A DNA stretch of 64,000 nt from Streptomyces ficellus (lineage in GTDB: Bacteria; Actinomycetota; Actinomycetes; Streptomycetales; Streptomycetaceae), in NCBI RefSeq assembly GCF_009739905.1, contig NZ_CP034279.1, positions 1,984,001 through 2,048,000 on the forward strand. Direction: 5' to 3'. The translations under genes were made by a program, and so were the position numbers. The notes below the pieces were generated by a model that saw only the letters and a list, made by a program, of their open reading frames with translations, was not told where the DNA came from and did not search any database. Of the stretch, positions 16,626 through 26,555 are shown one piece after another (within the stretch, counting starts at the first letter, position 1; every line of letters begins with the position of its first letter).

Positions 16626-18209
16626 TTACTGGGGCGGGTTGCCGTGCTTGCGGGACGGCAGGTCGGCGTGCTTCGTGCGGAGCATCGCCAGCGAGGCGAT
16701 CAGCACGGAACGGGTCTCGGACGGGTCGATGACATCGTCGACCAGACCGCGCTCCGCGGCGTAGTACGGGTGCATCAGCTCGGCCTTGTACTCCTTGACC
16801 ATGCGGGCGCGCATGGCCTCGGGGTCCTCGGCGTCGGCGATCTGGCGGCGGAAGATGACGTTGGCCGCGCCCTCGGCGCCCATCACCGCGATCTCGTTCG
16901 TCGGCCAGGCGTAGGTGAGGTCCGCGCCGATGGACTGCGAGTCCATGACGATGTAGGCACCGCCGTACGCCTTGCGCAGGATGAGGCTGATGCGCGGCAC
17001 GGTGGCGTTGCAGTACGCGTACAGCAGCTTCGCGCCGTGCCGGATGATCCCGCCGTGCTCCTGGTCGACGCCCGGCAGGAAACCCGGCACGTCCAGCAGT
17101 GTGACGATCGGGATGTTGAACGCGTCGCACATCTGGACGAAGCGGGCGGCCTTCTCGCTCGCCTCGATGTCCAGGACGCCCGCCAGCGACTGCGGCTGGT
17201 TGGCGACGATGCCGACGACCTGACCGTCCAGGCGGGCCAGGGCGCAGATGATGTTGCGGGCCCAGCGCTCGTGGATCTCCAGGAAGTCGCCGTCGTCGAC
17301 GAGCTCCTCGATGACCTTGGCCATGTCGTAGGGGCGGTTGCCGTCCGCGGGGACCAGGTCCAGCAGGACGTCCGAGCGACGGTCGGCCGGGTCGTCGCTG
17401 GGGTGCGCGGGCGGGTTCTCGCGGTTGTTGGAGGGGAGCATCGACAGGAGGTAGCGGACCTCCGCGATGCAGGTCTCCTCGTCGTCGTACGCGAAGTGCG
17501 CCACGCCGGACGTCTCGGCGTGCACGTCCGCGCCGCCGAGGCCGTTCTGGGTGATCTCCTCGCCGGTGACCGCCTTGACGACGTCCGGGCCGGTGATGAA
17601 CATCTGCGAGGTGTCGCGGACCATGAAGACGAAGTCCGTCAGGGCCGGGCTGTAGGCCGCGCCGCCCGCGCACGGGCCGAGCATCACGCTGATCTGCGGG
17701 ATGACGCCCGATGCGCGGGTGTTGCGCTGGAAGATGCCGCCGTAGCCGGCGAGAGCGGAGACGCCCTCCTGGATACGGGCGCCGGCGCCGTCGTTGAGGG
17801 AGACCAGCGGCGCACCGGCCGCGATGGCCATGTCCATGATCTTGTGGATCTTGGTGGCGTGGGCCTCGCCCAGCGCGCCGCCGAAGATCCGGAAGTCGTG
17901 CGCGTAGACGAAGACCGTCCGGCCCTCGACCGTGCCCCAACCGGTGATCACACCGTCGGTGTAGGGCCGCTTGTTCTCCAGGCCGAAGCCGGTCGCCCGG
18001 TGCCGGCGCAACTGCTCGACCTCCTGGAACGAGCCCGGGTCCAGCAGCAGCTCGATGCGCTCACGGGCGGTCAGCTTGCCCTTGGCGTGCTGCGCCTCGG
18101 TCGCCCGGTCACTCGGGCCGCGCAGGGCCTCCTCGCGCAGGGCGTGCAGCTCGGCCACACGCCCACGGGCATCGGTCGGCTCGCCCTGGGTTTCGTCCAC
18201 AACGGTCAT
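16626..18209 (-). CDS. accB: Acetyl/propionyl-CoA carboxylase beta (carboxyltransferase) subunit
   Basis: This 527-residue carboxyltransferase moves CO2 from biotin on the AccA2 alpha chain to acetyl- or propionyl-CoA, making malonyl-CoA and methylmalonyl-CoA for fatty acids and polyketides. Two crotonase-type halves are visible, with oxyanion-hole glycines in GPCAGGAAY and RKAYGGAY. Residue 420 is Ile in GGAYIVMDS. In the S. coelicolor enzymes this position (Ile in AccB, Asp in PccB) sets acyl-CoA selectivity, so this one should accept acetyl-CoA. The ATG at 18209 is followed by MTVVDETQGE. The upstream 210 bases up to 18420 hold no gene. Confidence 0.95.
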   Translation of the reverse strand: MTVVDETQGEPTDARGRVAELHALREEALRGPSDRATEAQHAKGKLTARERIELLLDPGSFQEVEQLRRHRATGFGLENKRPYTDGVITGWGTVEGRTVFVYAHDFRIFGGALGEAHATKIHKIMDMAIAAGAPLVSLNDGAGARIQEGVSALAGYGGIFQRNTRASGVIPQISVMLGPCAGGAAYSPALTDFVFMVRDTSQMFITGPDVVKAVTGEEITQNGLGGADVHAETSGVAHFAYDDEETCIAEVRYLLSMLPSNNRENPPAHPSDDPADRRSDVLLDLVPADGNRPYDMAKVIEELVDDGDFLEIHERWARNIICALARLDGQVVGIVANQPQSLAGVLDIEASEKAARFVQMCDAFNIPIVTLLDVPGFLPGVDQEHGGIIRHGAKLLYAYCNATVPRISLILRKAYGGAYIVMDSQSIGADLTYAWPTNEIAVMGAEGAANVIFRRQIADAEDPEAMRARMVKEYKAELMHPYYAAERGLVDDVIDPSETRSVLIASLAMLRTKHADLPSRKHGNPPQ

Positions 18210-18420
18210 GCATCGACCCTACGAAGTCGACCAAGAAAATCCGCAGTCGACTCTGCACAGTCTCCCGACCCATCTGCTGTGAGCCCTGGACAGAACCGCG
18301 CCGCGGTGCAGCCCTAGTGCCAGCGTGGGACCCCCGGCGGTTGTGGAGATCCCACAATAGGCTCAGATGGTCACCGTGCGGCTGGGCCGGATGGTGGGCA
18401 GGTGGCCCCGTGCGGCCGGG

Positions 18421-20841
18421 TCACGTGATCACCGTGCAGCCGTGGCCCGCGCCCGCCGTCCCGGGAGCGATCCGCAGCCGCAGGAGGCGGCCCGTCGCGA
18501 GGACCTCGACCGAGGGGTCGTGGGCCACGACACGGCGCACCCGGTGGTGCCAGGTGATCTCCAGGGGGCGTCCGGTGCGGGGCGGCTCGCTCGCACGGAC
18601 CGTGACGGTGCGCCCGCGCCGGCGGACGAGGACGCTCGCCGGGGCGCTCGCGGTCAGCGGCCCCACCGTACCGGGCCGCCAGAGGTTCGCGGCGGTCAGG
18701 CCCAGCGAGGGGACGGTGACGGCCTGGGCGGCGGCGGTGTTGTCGAGGACCTCCAGCCAGTGCGGGTCGTACGCGCGTGCCGCCACCGTCCGGCGGGCCG
18801 CGCCCGGCATCAGGAGATAGGCGTACGAGGCGTCCGCCGGATCGGTGCCGTGGTCGAGCCAGAGGGTCTGGTAGCGGCGGGTGCGGCGCTCGGTGGTGGA
18901 CGTGGTGTTGATGTCGCGCCAGGCCCCGGTGCGGTCCTCGCGCAGGGTGCGGAGCCCCGCCGCCCCGCCGGGGAAGACCCAGCCGCCGTGCCCCTCCAGG
19001 TGGGCCCAGCGCGAGCCGGGCCCGGTGGTGAACCGTGCGTCGCCCGCCTCCCCCAGGTTCCGGTTGTCGACGACCGTCTCGACGGGGACGCCGTCGGCGC
19101 AGGAGATCCCCGCACCGAGACAGATGATCGTGTCGGCGGCGCAGAACCAGGACTTGCGGGCCTCCAGGGTGGAGCCGAGGCCCTTCAGGTGCTGCCCGAC
19201 GGCGGCGAACTCGCCGTCCGTGACCCCGCCGACCCACTGGACCGCCGGCTTCGGTACGCCCCACTCGCCGCCCGCGCGGTCGGGCAGCCGCTTGGTGGAG
19301 ACCGTCGTACCGGGCAGCCGGTAAAAATCGACGGTGGGCCAGAACCAGTCGGTGTACTGGGCGTCGGCGCCGAGGGCGGGGGCGGATCCGGGGGCGGCGC
19401 CGGGGCCCCACCAGTAGAGCATTCCGGCGCCGGTGTGCCAGCCGCGCGGGTTCTCGCCGTTGCCGCACTCGTAGTACGCGATCCGCTCCGACGCCATGGA
19501 GATGCCGGCCGCCCATCCCGGGCGGCGGTGCACGGCCCGGTCCATGGCGGCGAACAGGGTGTGGCCGACCGGTTCGGGCGCGGCGGGCACGGGTGAGGCG
19601 GCGACGGCGTGGAGCCGGGCGAGGTCGGCTACCCCGAACTGGGGGGCGGTCAGGACGGGGCTGACCGTCTCCCGTTCGATCCAGCCCTTCACGCGCGCGT
19701 GCCACCGGTCGCGCTCGGCCGCGGAGGCGCAGCCGGCGAGGAGGGCGATGGCCGCGATGATGCCCTGGCCGTGGAAGTGGTCGCCGCGCAGGGTGCCGCG
19801 CGGGTCGTTGCGCAGGATGCCCCGGCTGATGGCACGTCCGCTGACGCCGTCCATCATCAGGCCGTTGTACAGGAGGGGCGCGTAGGCCCGTTCGACACTG
19901 TCGAGGACGACCTGCCGGTTGGGGTCGGTGACGGCCCACGGCGAGTCGGCGAGCAGCGCGAACAGCCGCCCCAGCCCGTCGAGCATCACCTGGCCGTACG
20001 TACCGGAGTAGGGGACCCAGGTGTGCTGGACGAACGACCCGTCGGCGTAGAGCCCGTCGCCCTTGGTGACGTAGGGGAAGACCGGGGAGAGCGCGTCCCG
20101 GGCCAGCGCGAGTTTCGCGGGGCTGCGGCCGAGGACGCCGCGCAGGGCCACCGACCGGCACAGGTCCACCCGGTTGGCGCCGGTGGACGTGCCGCTGTAG
20201 TCGCCCAGCATGGCGTCGGGGACGAAGTGGTCGACGGCGGCGCAGGCCGCCTCGGCCCGGGCGGGGCCGGCGGCGTCGTACAGGGCGGCGACGATGTCCA
20301 TCAGGAGGCGGGGGCTGCCGATCTGCCACTCCCACCAGTTGCCGTAGCGGGTGGTGGTGGGGTTGTAGACGCGCGCGGAGAGATGGTCGAGGCCGGTGAG
20401 GACGTCGCGGAGGAGCCCCGGGTCACCGGTGTGACCGGTGCCCGGCTGAGCGTAGGCCTGGGTCATGGTCCACAGGCGGTGGTAGCTCTGGGTGATCCCG
20501 GAGGGCGGGTCGAAGGCGTACCCGGGCCACAGCGAGGTGGCGGTGGGTGCCATGGAGGCGCGGTACCGGGCGGCGAGGTCCCCCGTCTCGGCGAGGCGGG
20601 AGGCGTACGGTTCGGCGGCCGGGTCGTAGCCGGTGCCGAGCTGGAGGCCGAGCCAGCGCAGCCGCAGCGTCTCGAAGTCGTCGGCGGGGGTCTGGGTTGG
20701 AGGGTGGATTGGGGGGTGGGTCGGGGGGTGGGCTTGGGCGGGCACGGCGAGTCCCATCGCTGTGGTTGATGTTGCGGCGGCGGCGGTGGCCGTGGCGGTG
20801 AGGAAGGTGCGGCGGGACCAGTGGGGTGGTGTCGGTGGCAC
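18421..20841 (-). CDS. Secreted polysaccharide lyase family 8 (hyaluronate/chondroitin/xanthan lyase type)
   Basis: This 806-residue secreted enzyme is predicted to cleave uronic-acid polysaccharides by beta-elimination. It begins with a twin-arginine signal (SRRTFLTATATAAAA) ending near PAQAHP. The PL8 alpha/alpha toroid carries GNWWEWQIGSPR (about 165, with Asn), SFVQHTWVPYSGTYG (about 267, with the His and Tyr) and SGRAISRG (about 335, with Arg), which are the expected catalytic residues. Beta-sandwich domains follow. The GTG at 20841 is preferred because GGGAGG lies 6 bases upstream. Hyaluronate, chondroitin and xanthan cannot be told apart here. Confidence 0.9.
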   Translation of the reverse strand: MPPTPPHWSRRTFLTATATAAAATSTTAMGLAVPAQAHPPTHPPIHPPTQTPADDFETLRLRWLGLQLGTGYDPAAEPYASRLAETGDLAARYRASMAPTATSLWPGYAFDPPSGITQSYHRLWTMTQAYAQPGTGHTGDPGLLRDVLTGLDHLSARVYNPTTTRYGNWWEWQIGSPRLLMDIVAALYDAAGPARAEAACAAVDHFVPDAMLGDYSGTSTGANRVDLCRSVALRGVLGRSPAKLALARDALSPVFPYVTKGDGLYADGSFVQHTWVPYSGTYGQVMLDGLGRLFALLADSPWAVTDPNRQVVLDSVERAYAPLLYNGLMMDGVSGRAISRGILRNDPRGTLRGDHFHGQGIIAAIALLAGCASAAERDRWHARVKGWIERETVSPVLTAPQFGVADLARLHAVAASPVPAAPEPVGHTLFAAMDRAVHRRPGWAAGISMASERIAYYECGNGENPRGWHTGAGMLYWWGPGAAPGSAPALGADAQYTDWFWPTVDFYRLPGTTVSTKRLPDRAGGEWGVPKPAVQWVGGVTDGEFAAVGQHLKGLGSTLEARKSWFCAADTIICLGAGISCADGVPVETVVDNRNLGEAGDARFTTGPGSRWAHLEGHGGWVFPGGAAGLRTLREDRTGAWRDINTTSTTERRTRRYQTLWLDHGTDPADASYAYLLMPGAARRTVAARAYDPHWLEVLDNTAAAQAVTVPSLGLTAANLWRPGTVGPLTASAPASVLVRRRGRTVTVRASEPPRTGRPLEITWHHRVRRVVAHDPSVEVLATGRLLRLRIAPGTAGAGHGCTVIT

Positions 20842-20961
20842 GGAGAGCCTCCCGGGGGGTGTGGCGTCAACGGCAGCATGGCAGTGGTGTGGGCGGTGGT
20901 TGCGGTGTCGGGCGGTGTCTGTTGCCGGTGGGGTGACGGCGCCCGCCGGTGGGGGGGCGGT

Positions 20962-21070
20962 GCCCCTCCGGGCTCGCCTCCTCGGGGTCGGCGGCCCCGG
21001 GTACGTGGCAAGGGAGCCCGGCCTGCGCCGCCAACCCCTGCGGGGGCGACCCTGCACGGCCCCACCCCGG
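20962..21070. repeat. 109-bp dispersed intergenic repeat, copy A
   Basis: This segment aligns without gaps to 32186-32294, with 18 mismatches by hand count. The ends are nearly invariant (GCCCCTCCGGGCTCGCCTCC at one end, CGGGGGCGACCCTGCACGGC near the other) while the centre varies. It lies between the GH101 and PL8 genes. See findings. Confidence 0.8.
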
Positions 21071-21126
21071 TTCGTCGGCCGTGTGCGGGTGGGCGGTGGG
21101 CACGGGCCGGCCCGGTGCGTTGGTGG

Positions 21127-24100
21127 TCATCCGCAGTGGAAGCGGGCGTTGCCCCAGTCGGCGTGGTCGTTGCCGTTGCCGTCGCCGCCGTCACCGACGG
21201 CCAGGCCCACGTACGCGGCGCCCGAGACGTCCGCGCTCAGGGACCAGGCGGCGTCGCTCGCCCGCAGGACCGGGGAGGCGGCCCTCTCGGTCCCGTCCGC
21301 CGTGACCGTGAACCGCACGCTCCCGCGCGTTGTCTGGGCGTCGTCCACCCCGACCTCGGCGGTGAACGCCGTGCACCGGCCGCCCAGGTAGTAGCGCACG
21401 GTCGCCGGGGCGTGGGTGCCGAGACCCTTGGCGTACGCCACCCCGCCGATCCGCAGCGGGGTGCCGTCGCCCGCCGCCGTCCCGCCGTTGGACAGGTCCC
21501 GCTCGACCGGGCCCCAGCCGCTGCGGGCGGACGCCCAGTCCAGGTCGCTCGCCCAGGCGTCGGTGACCGGCGGGGGCGGCAGGGTGCGCACCGGGGCGGT
21601 GGCGGTGACGGTCCGCGCCGCGCCCCCGGCCGTGTACGCGGCGGCCACGTCGAGCCGGTACGTCCGGTACGGGGCGTCCGACGGCGGGGTCACCCGCCAG
21701 GTCGCGGTCCCTCGGCCGCCCGGGCGGACCGCGCCGGGCGTGACCGGGCCGGCCGGTTCGGCGGTCCAGCCCTCCGGGAGGGTGAGCGTGACGGACGGGC
21801 TCACGGCGGTCGTCTCGTCGTTGGTGAAGGTCGCCGTGACCTCGTTCGCGCGCCCCGGCTCCAGGGCGGCGCCGGCCGCGAGGGCGAGCGTGCCGCACGC
21901 GGGGCGCTCGGAGTCGGCGACCGGGCCGAGGTCGGTGACGGTGAACCGGTCGAGGACGAAGTCGGCGCCGTCCGGGGCGCCCTCGCGCTTGCGCAGCCCG
22001 GTCCAGGTGTCGCCGCAGCCCGCCGTCACGGTCTCGGCGAAGCGGCCGGTGGTCCGCTGCTCGCCGATCGGGGTGCGGCGGGTCTCGGTCGGGCGGGCGG
22101 CCCCCTCGGTGAGCCGGTCGTACCCGGTGACCCACTCGTACGCGCCCGCGTGGCTCGACTGGTGGTCGTACTCCACCCGGTAGCGGTGCCCGTCCTCCAT
22201 CGGCACCGTCCAGGGTGCCGTGCGGTAGACGAGGCCCGCGTTCTCGTCGTGGGACTTCAGGGACTCGCGGCCGTCCAGGACGTCGTCGACGAGCTTGCCG
22301 TTCCAGCCCGCCTGCGTGTACGGGGCGTGCACCTGACTCACATGGGTGCGCGGGTCGTTGGTGCCGCCCGCGTCGCCCTTCAGGAACGGCCCCCAGCCCT
22401 GGTCGACGGCCTCGAAGTCCTCGTACGGACTTCCTTTCCGCACGGCCGGCGCGTTCTCCACCACCCGGACGTCGTCCACCCGCACCCGGGCGCCGCTGCC
22501 GCCCTCCGCCGTGACCGACAGGGTCGCCGTACCGCTGTCCGGCGCCGTGAAGTGGACCTTGGCGCGCTGCATCGCGGTGCCGTGCCAGTCGGACGCCGCG
22601 ATCCGGTTCGGGACCGTGGAGCGTTCGACGGTCACGGACGCGGCTCCGGCCGTCAGGGTCGTACGCCGTGACTCGCCCGGCTCGACCTCGATCCAGGCGG
22701 ACGCGCTGTACCGCTTCCCCTCGGTGAGCCCCGTGATCCGCTGGGCGATCCCGGCGCGGCCCCGGCCGGTGAGCGCCGCGCTGTTGCGGCCCCGCTCGTC
22801 GGTGTGGCGCGCGACCGCCCCGGTGGTGGTCCAGGCGCCGAGCCGCGCGTCGTTGAAGCCCGGGTCACCGACCGGGGTGCCCTCGCCCCACCGTACGGGT
22901 GGCTGCGCGGGCGCCCGGCGCGGGTACAGGACGTAGGCCTGGCCGGCGGTGGCGGTCAGCGTGATCCGGCCGTCCTTCCCGGCCCGTACGGTCCCGGCGG
23001 CGACCCGCCCGTTGTCCGTCAGCCGGTGGACCGTGTACGTGCCCGGCGGCACCCGCCACGTGCTCGTCCCACCGGCCCTGTTGTAGTGGTACAGCTTCTT
23101 CCCGCCGTCCCAGGGCAGCAGGTACCGGTCCCCGTCCAGGACCTTGCGGCCGTGGTCGTAGAAGGTCCGCCTGCCGTCCTCGACGGTGCCGCGCACCCCG
23201 CCGGTGAAGGTGATGTGGTTCCCGTTCCAGCGCATGATCTTCTGCCGCTGGAGGTACTTGGCGGGCAGGTTGTTCCGCCAGACGTTGGCGAGGAAGGCCG
23301 GGTAGTCGGTCTCGCCGGTCCAGCCCTCGAACTCCTCCAGGGCGGTCCGGCCGAGGACCGGGTCGTCGTTCCAGACGTCCTTCTCGCCGTTGCGGATGAA
23401 CCGGATGATCCGCGAGTTGAGGCCCTTGTTCGTCGCCCCGCCGTAGTCCAGGTCGTTGGCCCAGTGCGACCACAGGGACGCCCGCTCGAACGTGTCGGAC
23501 CACTCGGTGGCGACGTTCCAGCCCTGCGCCCGCACGGCCTGGAGGGTCTTGTCCGCGATCCAGCCGTGCGTGTAATAGACGTCGATGTAAAGGAAGCCGA
23601 GATTGGGGTCGGTCTCGTTCCGCAGCCGCTGGAGACGGCGGGGCAGGTCCCCGCTGTTGATGTCCCGGCGCTGGTCGATGTAATAGCTCTGGTTGAGCCA
23701 GTTCCAGCCGGGTTTGTTCTTGTCGACGAGGGTCTCGCTGAAGGCACGCGCCTCCGGGTACGACTCGGTGGCGTTGACGTGCACCCCGAAGGTGGCGCCC
23801 CACTTCTTGCCGTTGCGGAGGAGGTGGTTGAGGTCTTCGAGGCCTCCGGCGCGCTTGTTGTAGTTGCCGCCGTAGTCGGGGTGGGCGGAGTCGTGGCCCT
23901 CGGAGCCGTAGCCCTTCAGCACCGCGAGCTGGCCGAGCCCGTCGGTGGACAGGGAGATCCGCTTGACGTCGTCGAGTGTGCGGGCGAAGGGGTGGGTGGC
24001 CTGGCTGGCGAAGTTGAACGGGATGTGCGTGACGACCCGGTCCGGCGTGCGCGCGCCGCCGGGCGCCCGGACGCCGATCGTCCGGAAGGCCACCGCGCCG

Positions 24101-24966
24101 TCCTGCCAGTCGACCCGCCGGTCACCGTTGACGTCCGGGGTGACCACGACCTTGGCCCACGGCAGGTCGCCGCCCCGCTCCGGCGCGGGCGCGCCCGCGC
24201 CCCGGTGGGTCCACTGCCCGGACCGGACGCCGACGCGGACGCTGCCGTCCGCCGCCCTGCGGGCCTGGTGCCAGAAGCGGGCGTCGTCGCCGTTCGTGGG
24301 CCCGGCCGGCGTGTCGTAGCTGGAGTTCGACTCGACGGCCGCGGCCAGGGCGGCGGTGTTGACGATCGCGTAGCTCGCCCCGACCGCCGCCGGGTCGGTG
24401 GGCGTGTCCGGTGTCACGGTGCCGAAGACGTCGGCGGTACGCGTCGAGTCGGGGTCCAGCCGGGTGAAGGCGGTGGCGGCGCCGGGCTCGGTGGAGCCGA
24501 CCGACACCAGGTCGTGCCCGGGTACGTCGATGGTGCCGACCCGGAAGCCGGCGGTGTCCCGGACGCCCGTCACCCTGAACGTGGTGGCCCGGCCGGAGAC
24601 GGTGAGCGACGCGTCGATCGTGACACCCGGCAGGCCGGGGAAGCCGAGCGTGTAGCGGGCGCTCGTGGCGGTGACGACGGGACCGGCGGTGAGCCGGACC
24701 GGGTACGCCGTGCCGTTGAGCGTGACGGCGGTGACCGGACTCGTACTGCCGAGGAGCCGCGCCCCGCTCGCGCGGTCGGTGTACGAGACGACCCGCGGGA
24801 AGTCCCGGGCGACGGTGACGGACAGCTGCGGCGAGCCGATGAGCAGGTCCTGGCCGGGGGCCGGGGGCGGTGGATCGGCGGTGGCCGGCACCGCCAGGGC
24901 GAACACGGCGGAGGAGGCTGCGGCGAGGGCGGCCGCCGCGCGGCGCGAGCGGGATCGTGGCGACAT
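21127..24966 (-). CDS. Secreted endo-alpha-N-acetylgalactosaminidase (GH101) with NPCBM domain
   Basis: This protein of about 1279 residues releases O-linked Gal-GalNAc from mucin-type glycoproteins. It has an N-terminal signal peptide (SRRAAAALAAASSAVFALAV, then PATA). The catalytic barrel contains LYIDVYYTHGW (nucleophile Asp, about 459) and ATEWSDTFE (acid/base Glu, about 487). Galactose-binding-like modules occur at about 690-800, then NEW3-like beta-sandwich sequence. A C-terminal NPCBM domain (GGVAYAKGLGTHAPATVRYYL) ends the protein. The start is ATG at 24966 or GTG six bases upstream; neither has a strong ribosome site. A LacI-type palindrome lies in the divergent gap with the GH64 gene. 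Confidence 0.92.
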   Translation of the reverse strand: MSPRSRSRRAAAALAAASSAVFALAVPATADPPPPAPGQDLLIGSPQLSVTVARDFPRVVSYTDRASGARLLGSTSPVTAVTLNGTAYPVRLTAGPVVTATSARYTLGFPGLPGVTIDASLTVSGRATTFRVTGVRDTAGFRVGTIDVPGHDLVSVGSTEPGAATAFTRLDPDSTRTADVFGTVTPDTPTDPAAVGASYAIVNTAALAAAVESNSSYDTPAGPTNGDDARFWHQARRAADGSVRVGVRSGQWTHRGAGAPAPERGGDLPWAKVVVTPDVNGDRRVDWQDGAVAFRTIGVRAPGGARTPDRVVTHIPFNFASQATHPFARTLDDVKRISLSTDGLGQLAVLKGYGSEGHDSAHPDYGGNYNKRAGGLEDLNHLLRNGKKWGATFGVHVNATESYPEARAFSETLVDKNKPGWNWLNQSYYIDQRRDINSGDLPRRLQRLRNETDPNLGFLYIDVYYTHGWIADKTLQAVRAQGWNVATEWSDTFERASLWSHWANDLDYGGATNKGLNSRIIRFIRNGEKDVWNDDPVLGRTALEEFEGWTGETDYPAFLANVWRNNLPAKYLQRQKIMRWNGNHITFTGGVRGTVEDGRRTFYDHGRKVLDGDRYLLPWDGGKKLYHYNRAGGTSTWRVPPGTYTVHRLTDNGRVAAGTVRAGKDGRITLTATAGQAYVLYPRRAPAQPPVRWGEGTPVGDPGFNDARLGAWTTTGAVARHTDERGRNSAALTGRGRAGIAQRITGLTEGKRYSASAWIEVEPGESRRTTLTAGAASVTVERSTVPNRIAASDWHGTAMQRAKVHFTAPDSGTATLSVTAEGGSGARVRVDDVRVVENAPAVRKGSPYEDFEAVDQGWGPFLKGDAGGTNDPRTHVSQVHAPYTQAGWNGKLVDDVLDGRESLKSHDENAGLVYRTAPWTVPMEDGHRYRVEYDHQSSHAGAYEWVTGYDRLTEGAARPTETRRTPIGEQRTTGRFAETVTAGCGDTWTGLRKREGAPDGADFVLDRFTVTDLGPVADSERPACGTLALAAGAALEPGRANEVTATFTNDETTAVSPSVTLTLPEGWTAEPAGPVTPGAVRPGGRGTATWRVTPPSDAPYRTYRLDVAAAYTAGGAARTVTATAPVRTLPPPPVTDAWASDLDWASARSGWGPVERDLSNGGTAAGDGTPLRIGGVAYAKGLGTHAPATVRYYLGGRCTAFTAEVGVDDAQTTRGSVRFTVTADGTERAASPVLRASDAAWSLSADVSGAAYVGLAVGDGGDGNGNDHADWGNARFHCG

Positions 24967-25097
24967 GGCCACTGGCGTAGCGGTCGCCTCACAGCACCGT
25001 CAACGGAACGGACCCGGCGCGGCGACGCCAGTCCAACCACGCCCTTCGTTAGTCCAACTGGCGTCAAGAGCCGTCAAGTTGTGAAGGAACAAGAAAT

Positions 25098-25113
25098 CTG
25101 AGAGCGCTCTCAG
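25098..25113. promoter_or_regulatory. LacI-family-type operator between GH101 and GH64 genes
   Basis: CTGAGAGCGCTCTCAG is a perfect 16-bp palindrome centred on GCGC, the same architecture as CebR and other LacI-family operators in Streptomyces. It lies 78 bases before the GH64 start and 132 bases before the GH101 start. No LacI gene is in the window. A second inverted repeat (GACGCCAGT with ACTGGCGTC) lies at about 25024-25066. Confidence 0.65.
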
Positions 25114-25190
25114 TCGCATCTCTTGACGCCCATGGTGAGCGGCGCCAGAGTGAGCGGCACCCACCCCCCACCCACCCCGGGAGTGCCCCC

Positions 25191-26417
25191 ATGTCCTCAC
25201 GCATCCCCCGCCGCGCCCTCCTCACCGGCACGGCCGCCGCCGCCGCGGCCACCGCCCTCGGACTGCGCGCCGGCGCCACGGCCTCCGCCGCGCCCGCGAC
25301 CTGCGAACTGGCCCTGGAGAACCGGTCCTTGCCCGGCACCGTCCGCGCCTACGTGACCGGCCACGAGCAGGGCACCGGCCGCTGGGTGCTGCTGCGCCCG
25401 GGCGGCGGCGTCTACCGCCCCGAGTCCCCCGCCGCCCCGATGACCCCACTGCCCGTCGACTGCGCGATACCGCTGCGCCCGGCGGGTGCCGGCCCCGTCG
25501 TACTGACGCTCCCCCAGATGTACGGCGCCCGCGTCTACTTCGTACGCGACAACAGGCTCGACTTCTTCCTCAACCCCGGCCCCGCCCTCGTCGAGCCGGC
25601 CTTCGCCACCCCGTCCGACCCCAACCACGGCCGCGTTTGGTCGTTCGCCGAGTTCACGTTCAACCCGCAGCAGCTGTACGCCAACATCAGCTACGTCGAC
25701 CTGGTGACCGCCCTGCCCATCGGCCTCACCCTCACCGGCGACGCCACCCACACGGTGGCCCCGCTGCCGTCCGGCGCCCTCCAGCGGATCGCGGACGGGC
25801 TCACCGCCCAGGCGTCGCGCGACGGCCGGCCCTGGGACAAGCTGGTGGTCCGGTCCGGCAACGGCTCGGTCCTGCGGGTCATCTCACCGCAGAACCTCAT
25901 GGCGCCGTACTTCGACCGCCCCGACCAGATGCCGTTCCGCGACGCCTTCACCGGCTACATCGACCGCGTCTGGCAGAAATACCGCACCACCGACCTGCGC
26001 ATCGACCTTCAGGGCGGGCGCGGCGTGCGGGCCGGCCGGGTGAACGGCGACGTGCTCACCTTCAGCGGCGGACACACCTTCAACCGCCCCACCTCGAAGG
26101 ACGTCTTCACCTGCAACCACGGGCCCTTCGCCAACAACCCCGGCGACTCCGACGACCGCAAGGCGCTGCTCGCCCGGCTCGCCGCCGGTTTCAACCGGAC
26201 GACGCTGCTCACCCACGCCGACCAGCCGAACGGCCCGGCCCCCTCGGACTACTACCGCGACCCGTCCACCAACCACTACGCGCGCGTGGTGCACGCCAAC
26301 ACCCCCATCGGGTACGCCTTCCCGTACGACGACGTCCGCCCGGACGGCCGGCCCGACGTCTCGGGCGCCGCCCACGACGGCAACCCGCGCCGCTTCACAC
26401 TGACGGTCGGGTCGTAG
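25191..26417 (+). CDS. Secreted endo-1,3-beta-glucanase, GH64 (laminaripentaose-producing type)
   Basis: This 408-residue secreted enzyme hydrolyses beta-1,3-glucan such as fungal wall glucan or laminarin. The start MSSRIPRRALLTGTAAAAAA is a twin-arginine signal. The GH64 core shows WSFAEFTFNPQQLYANISYV, with Glu154 and Asp170 (in YVDLVTALP) at the places of the two catalytic acids, and a thaumatin-like surrounding fold. No carbohydrate-binding module is attached, unlike many relatives. GGGAG lies 7 bases before the ATG. It is divergent from GH101 across the palindromic operator, so co-regulation by a LacI regulator is likely. Confidence 0.92.
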   Translation: MSSRIPRRALLTGTAAAAAATALGLRAGATASAAPATCELALENRSLPGTVRAYVTGHEQGTGRWVLLRPGGGVYRPESPAAPMTPLPVDCAIPLRPAGAGPVVLTLPQMYGARVYFVRDNRLDFFLNPGPALVEPAFATPSDPNHGRVWSFAEFTFNPQQLYANISYVDLVTALPIGLTLTGDATHTVAPLPSGALQRIADGLTAQASRDGRPWDKLVVRSGNGSVLRVISPQNLMAPYFDRPDQMPFRDAFTGYIDRVWQKYRTTDLRIDLQGGRGVRAGRVNGDVLTFSGGHTFNRPTSKDVFTCNHGPFANNPGDSDDRKALLARLAAGFNRTTLLTHADQPNGPAPSDYYRDPSTNHYARVVHANTPIGYAFPYDDVRPDGRPDVSGAAHDGNPRRFTLTVGS

Positions 26418-26555
26418 CGGCGCGGGGGGCCTCGGGGAGGGCCTGGGAGCGCCGAGGTTCTCCCCGGGCGAAGAGCTTGCCCCACACGGGCGGGTTGCCG
26501 GAGCGTACAGGCGTTTTGTCAGCCATCGCGACATTCGTCCCCCCATAGTGCGGGC

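Noticed and set aside
18367..19596. Long plus-strand frames antisense to PL8 and GH101.
   Set aside because: They are GC-rich antisense shadows: the minus strand encodes recognisable enzymes with signal peptides.
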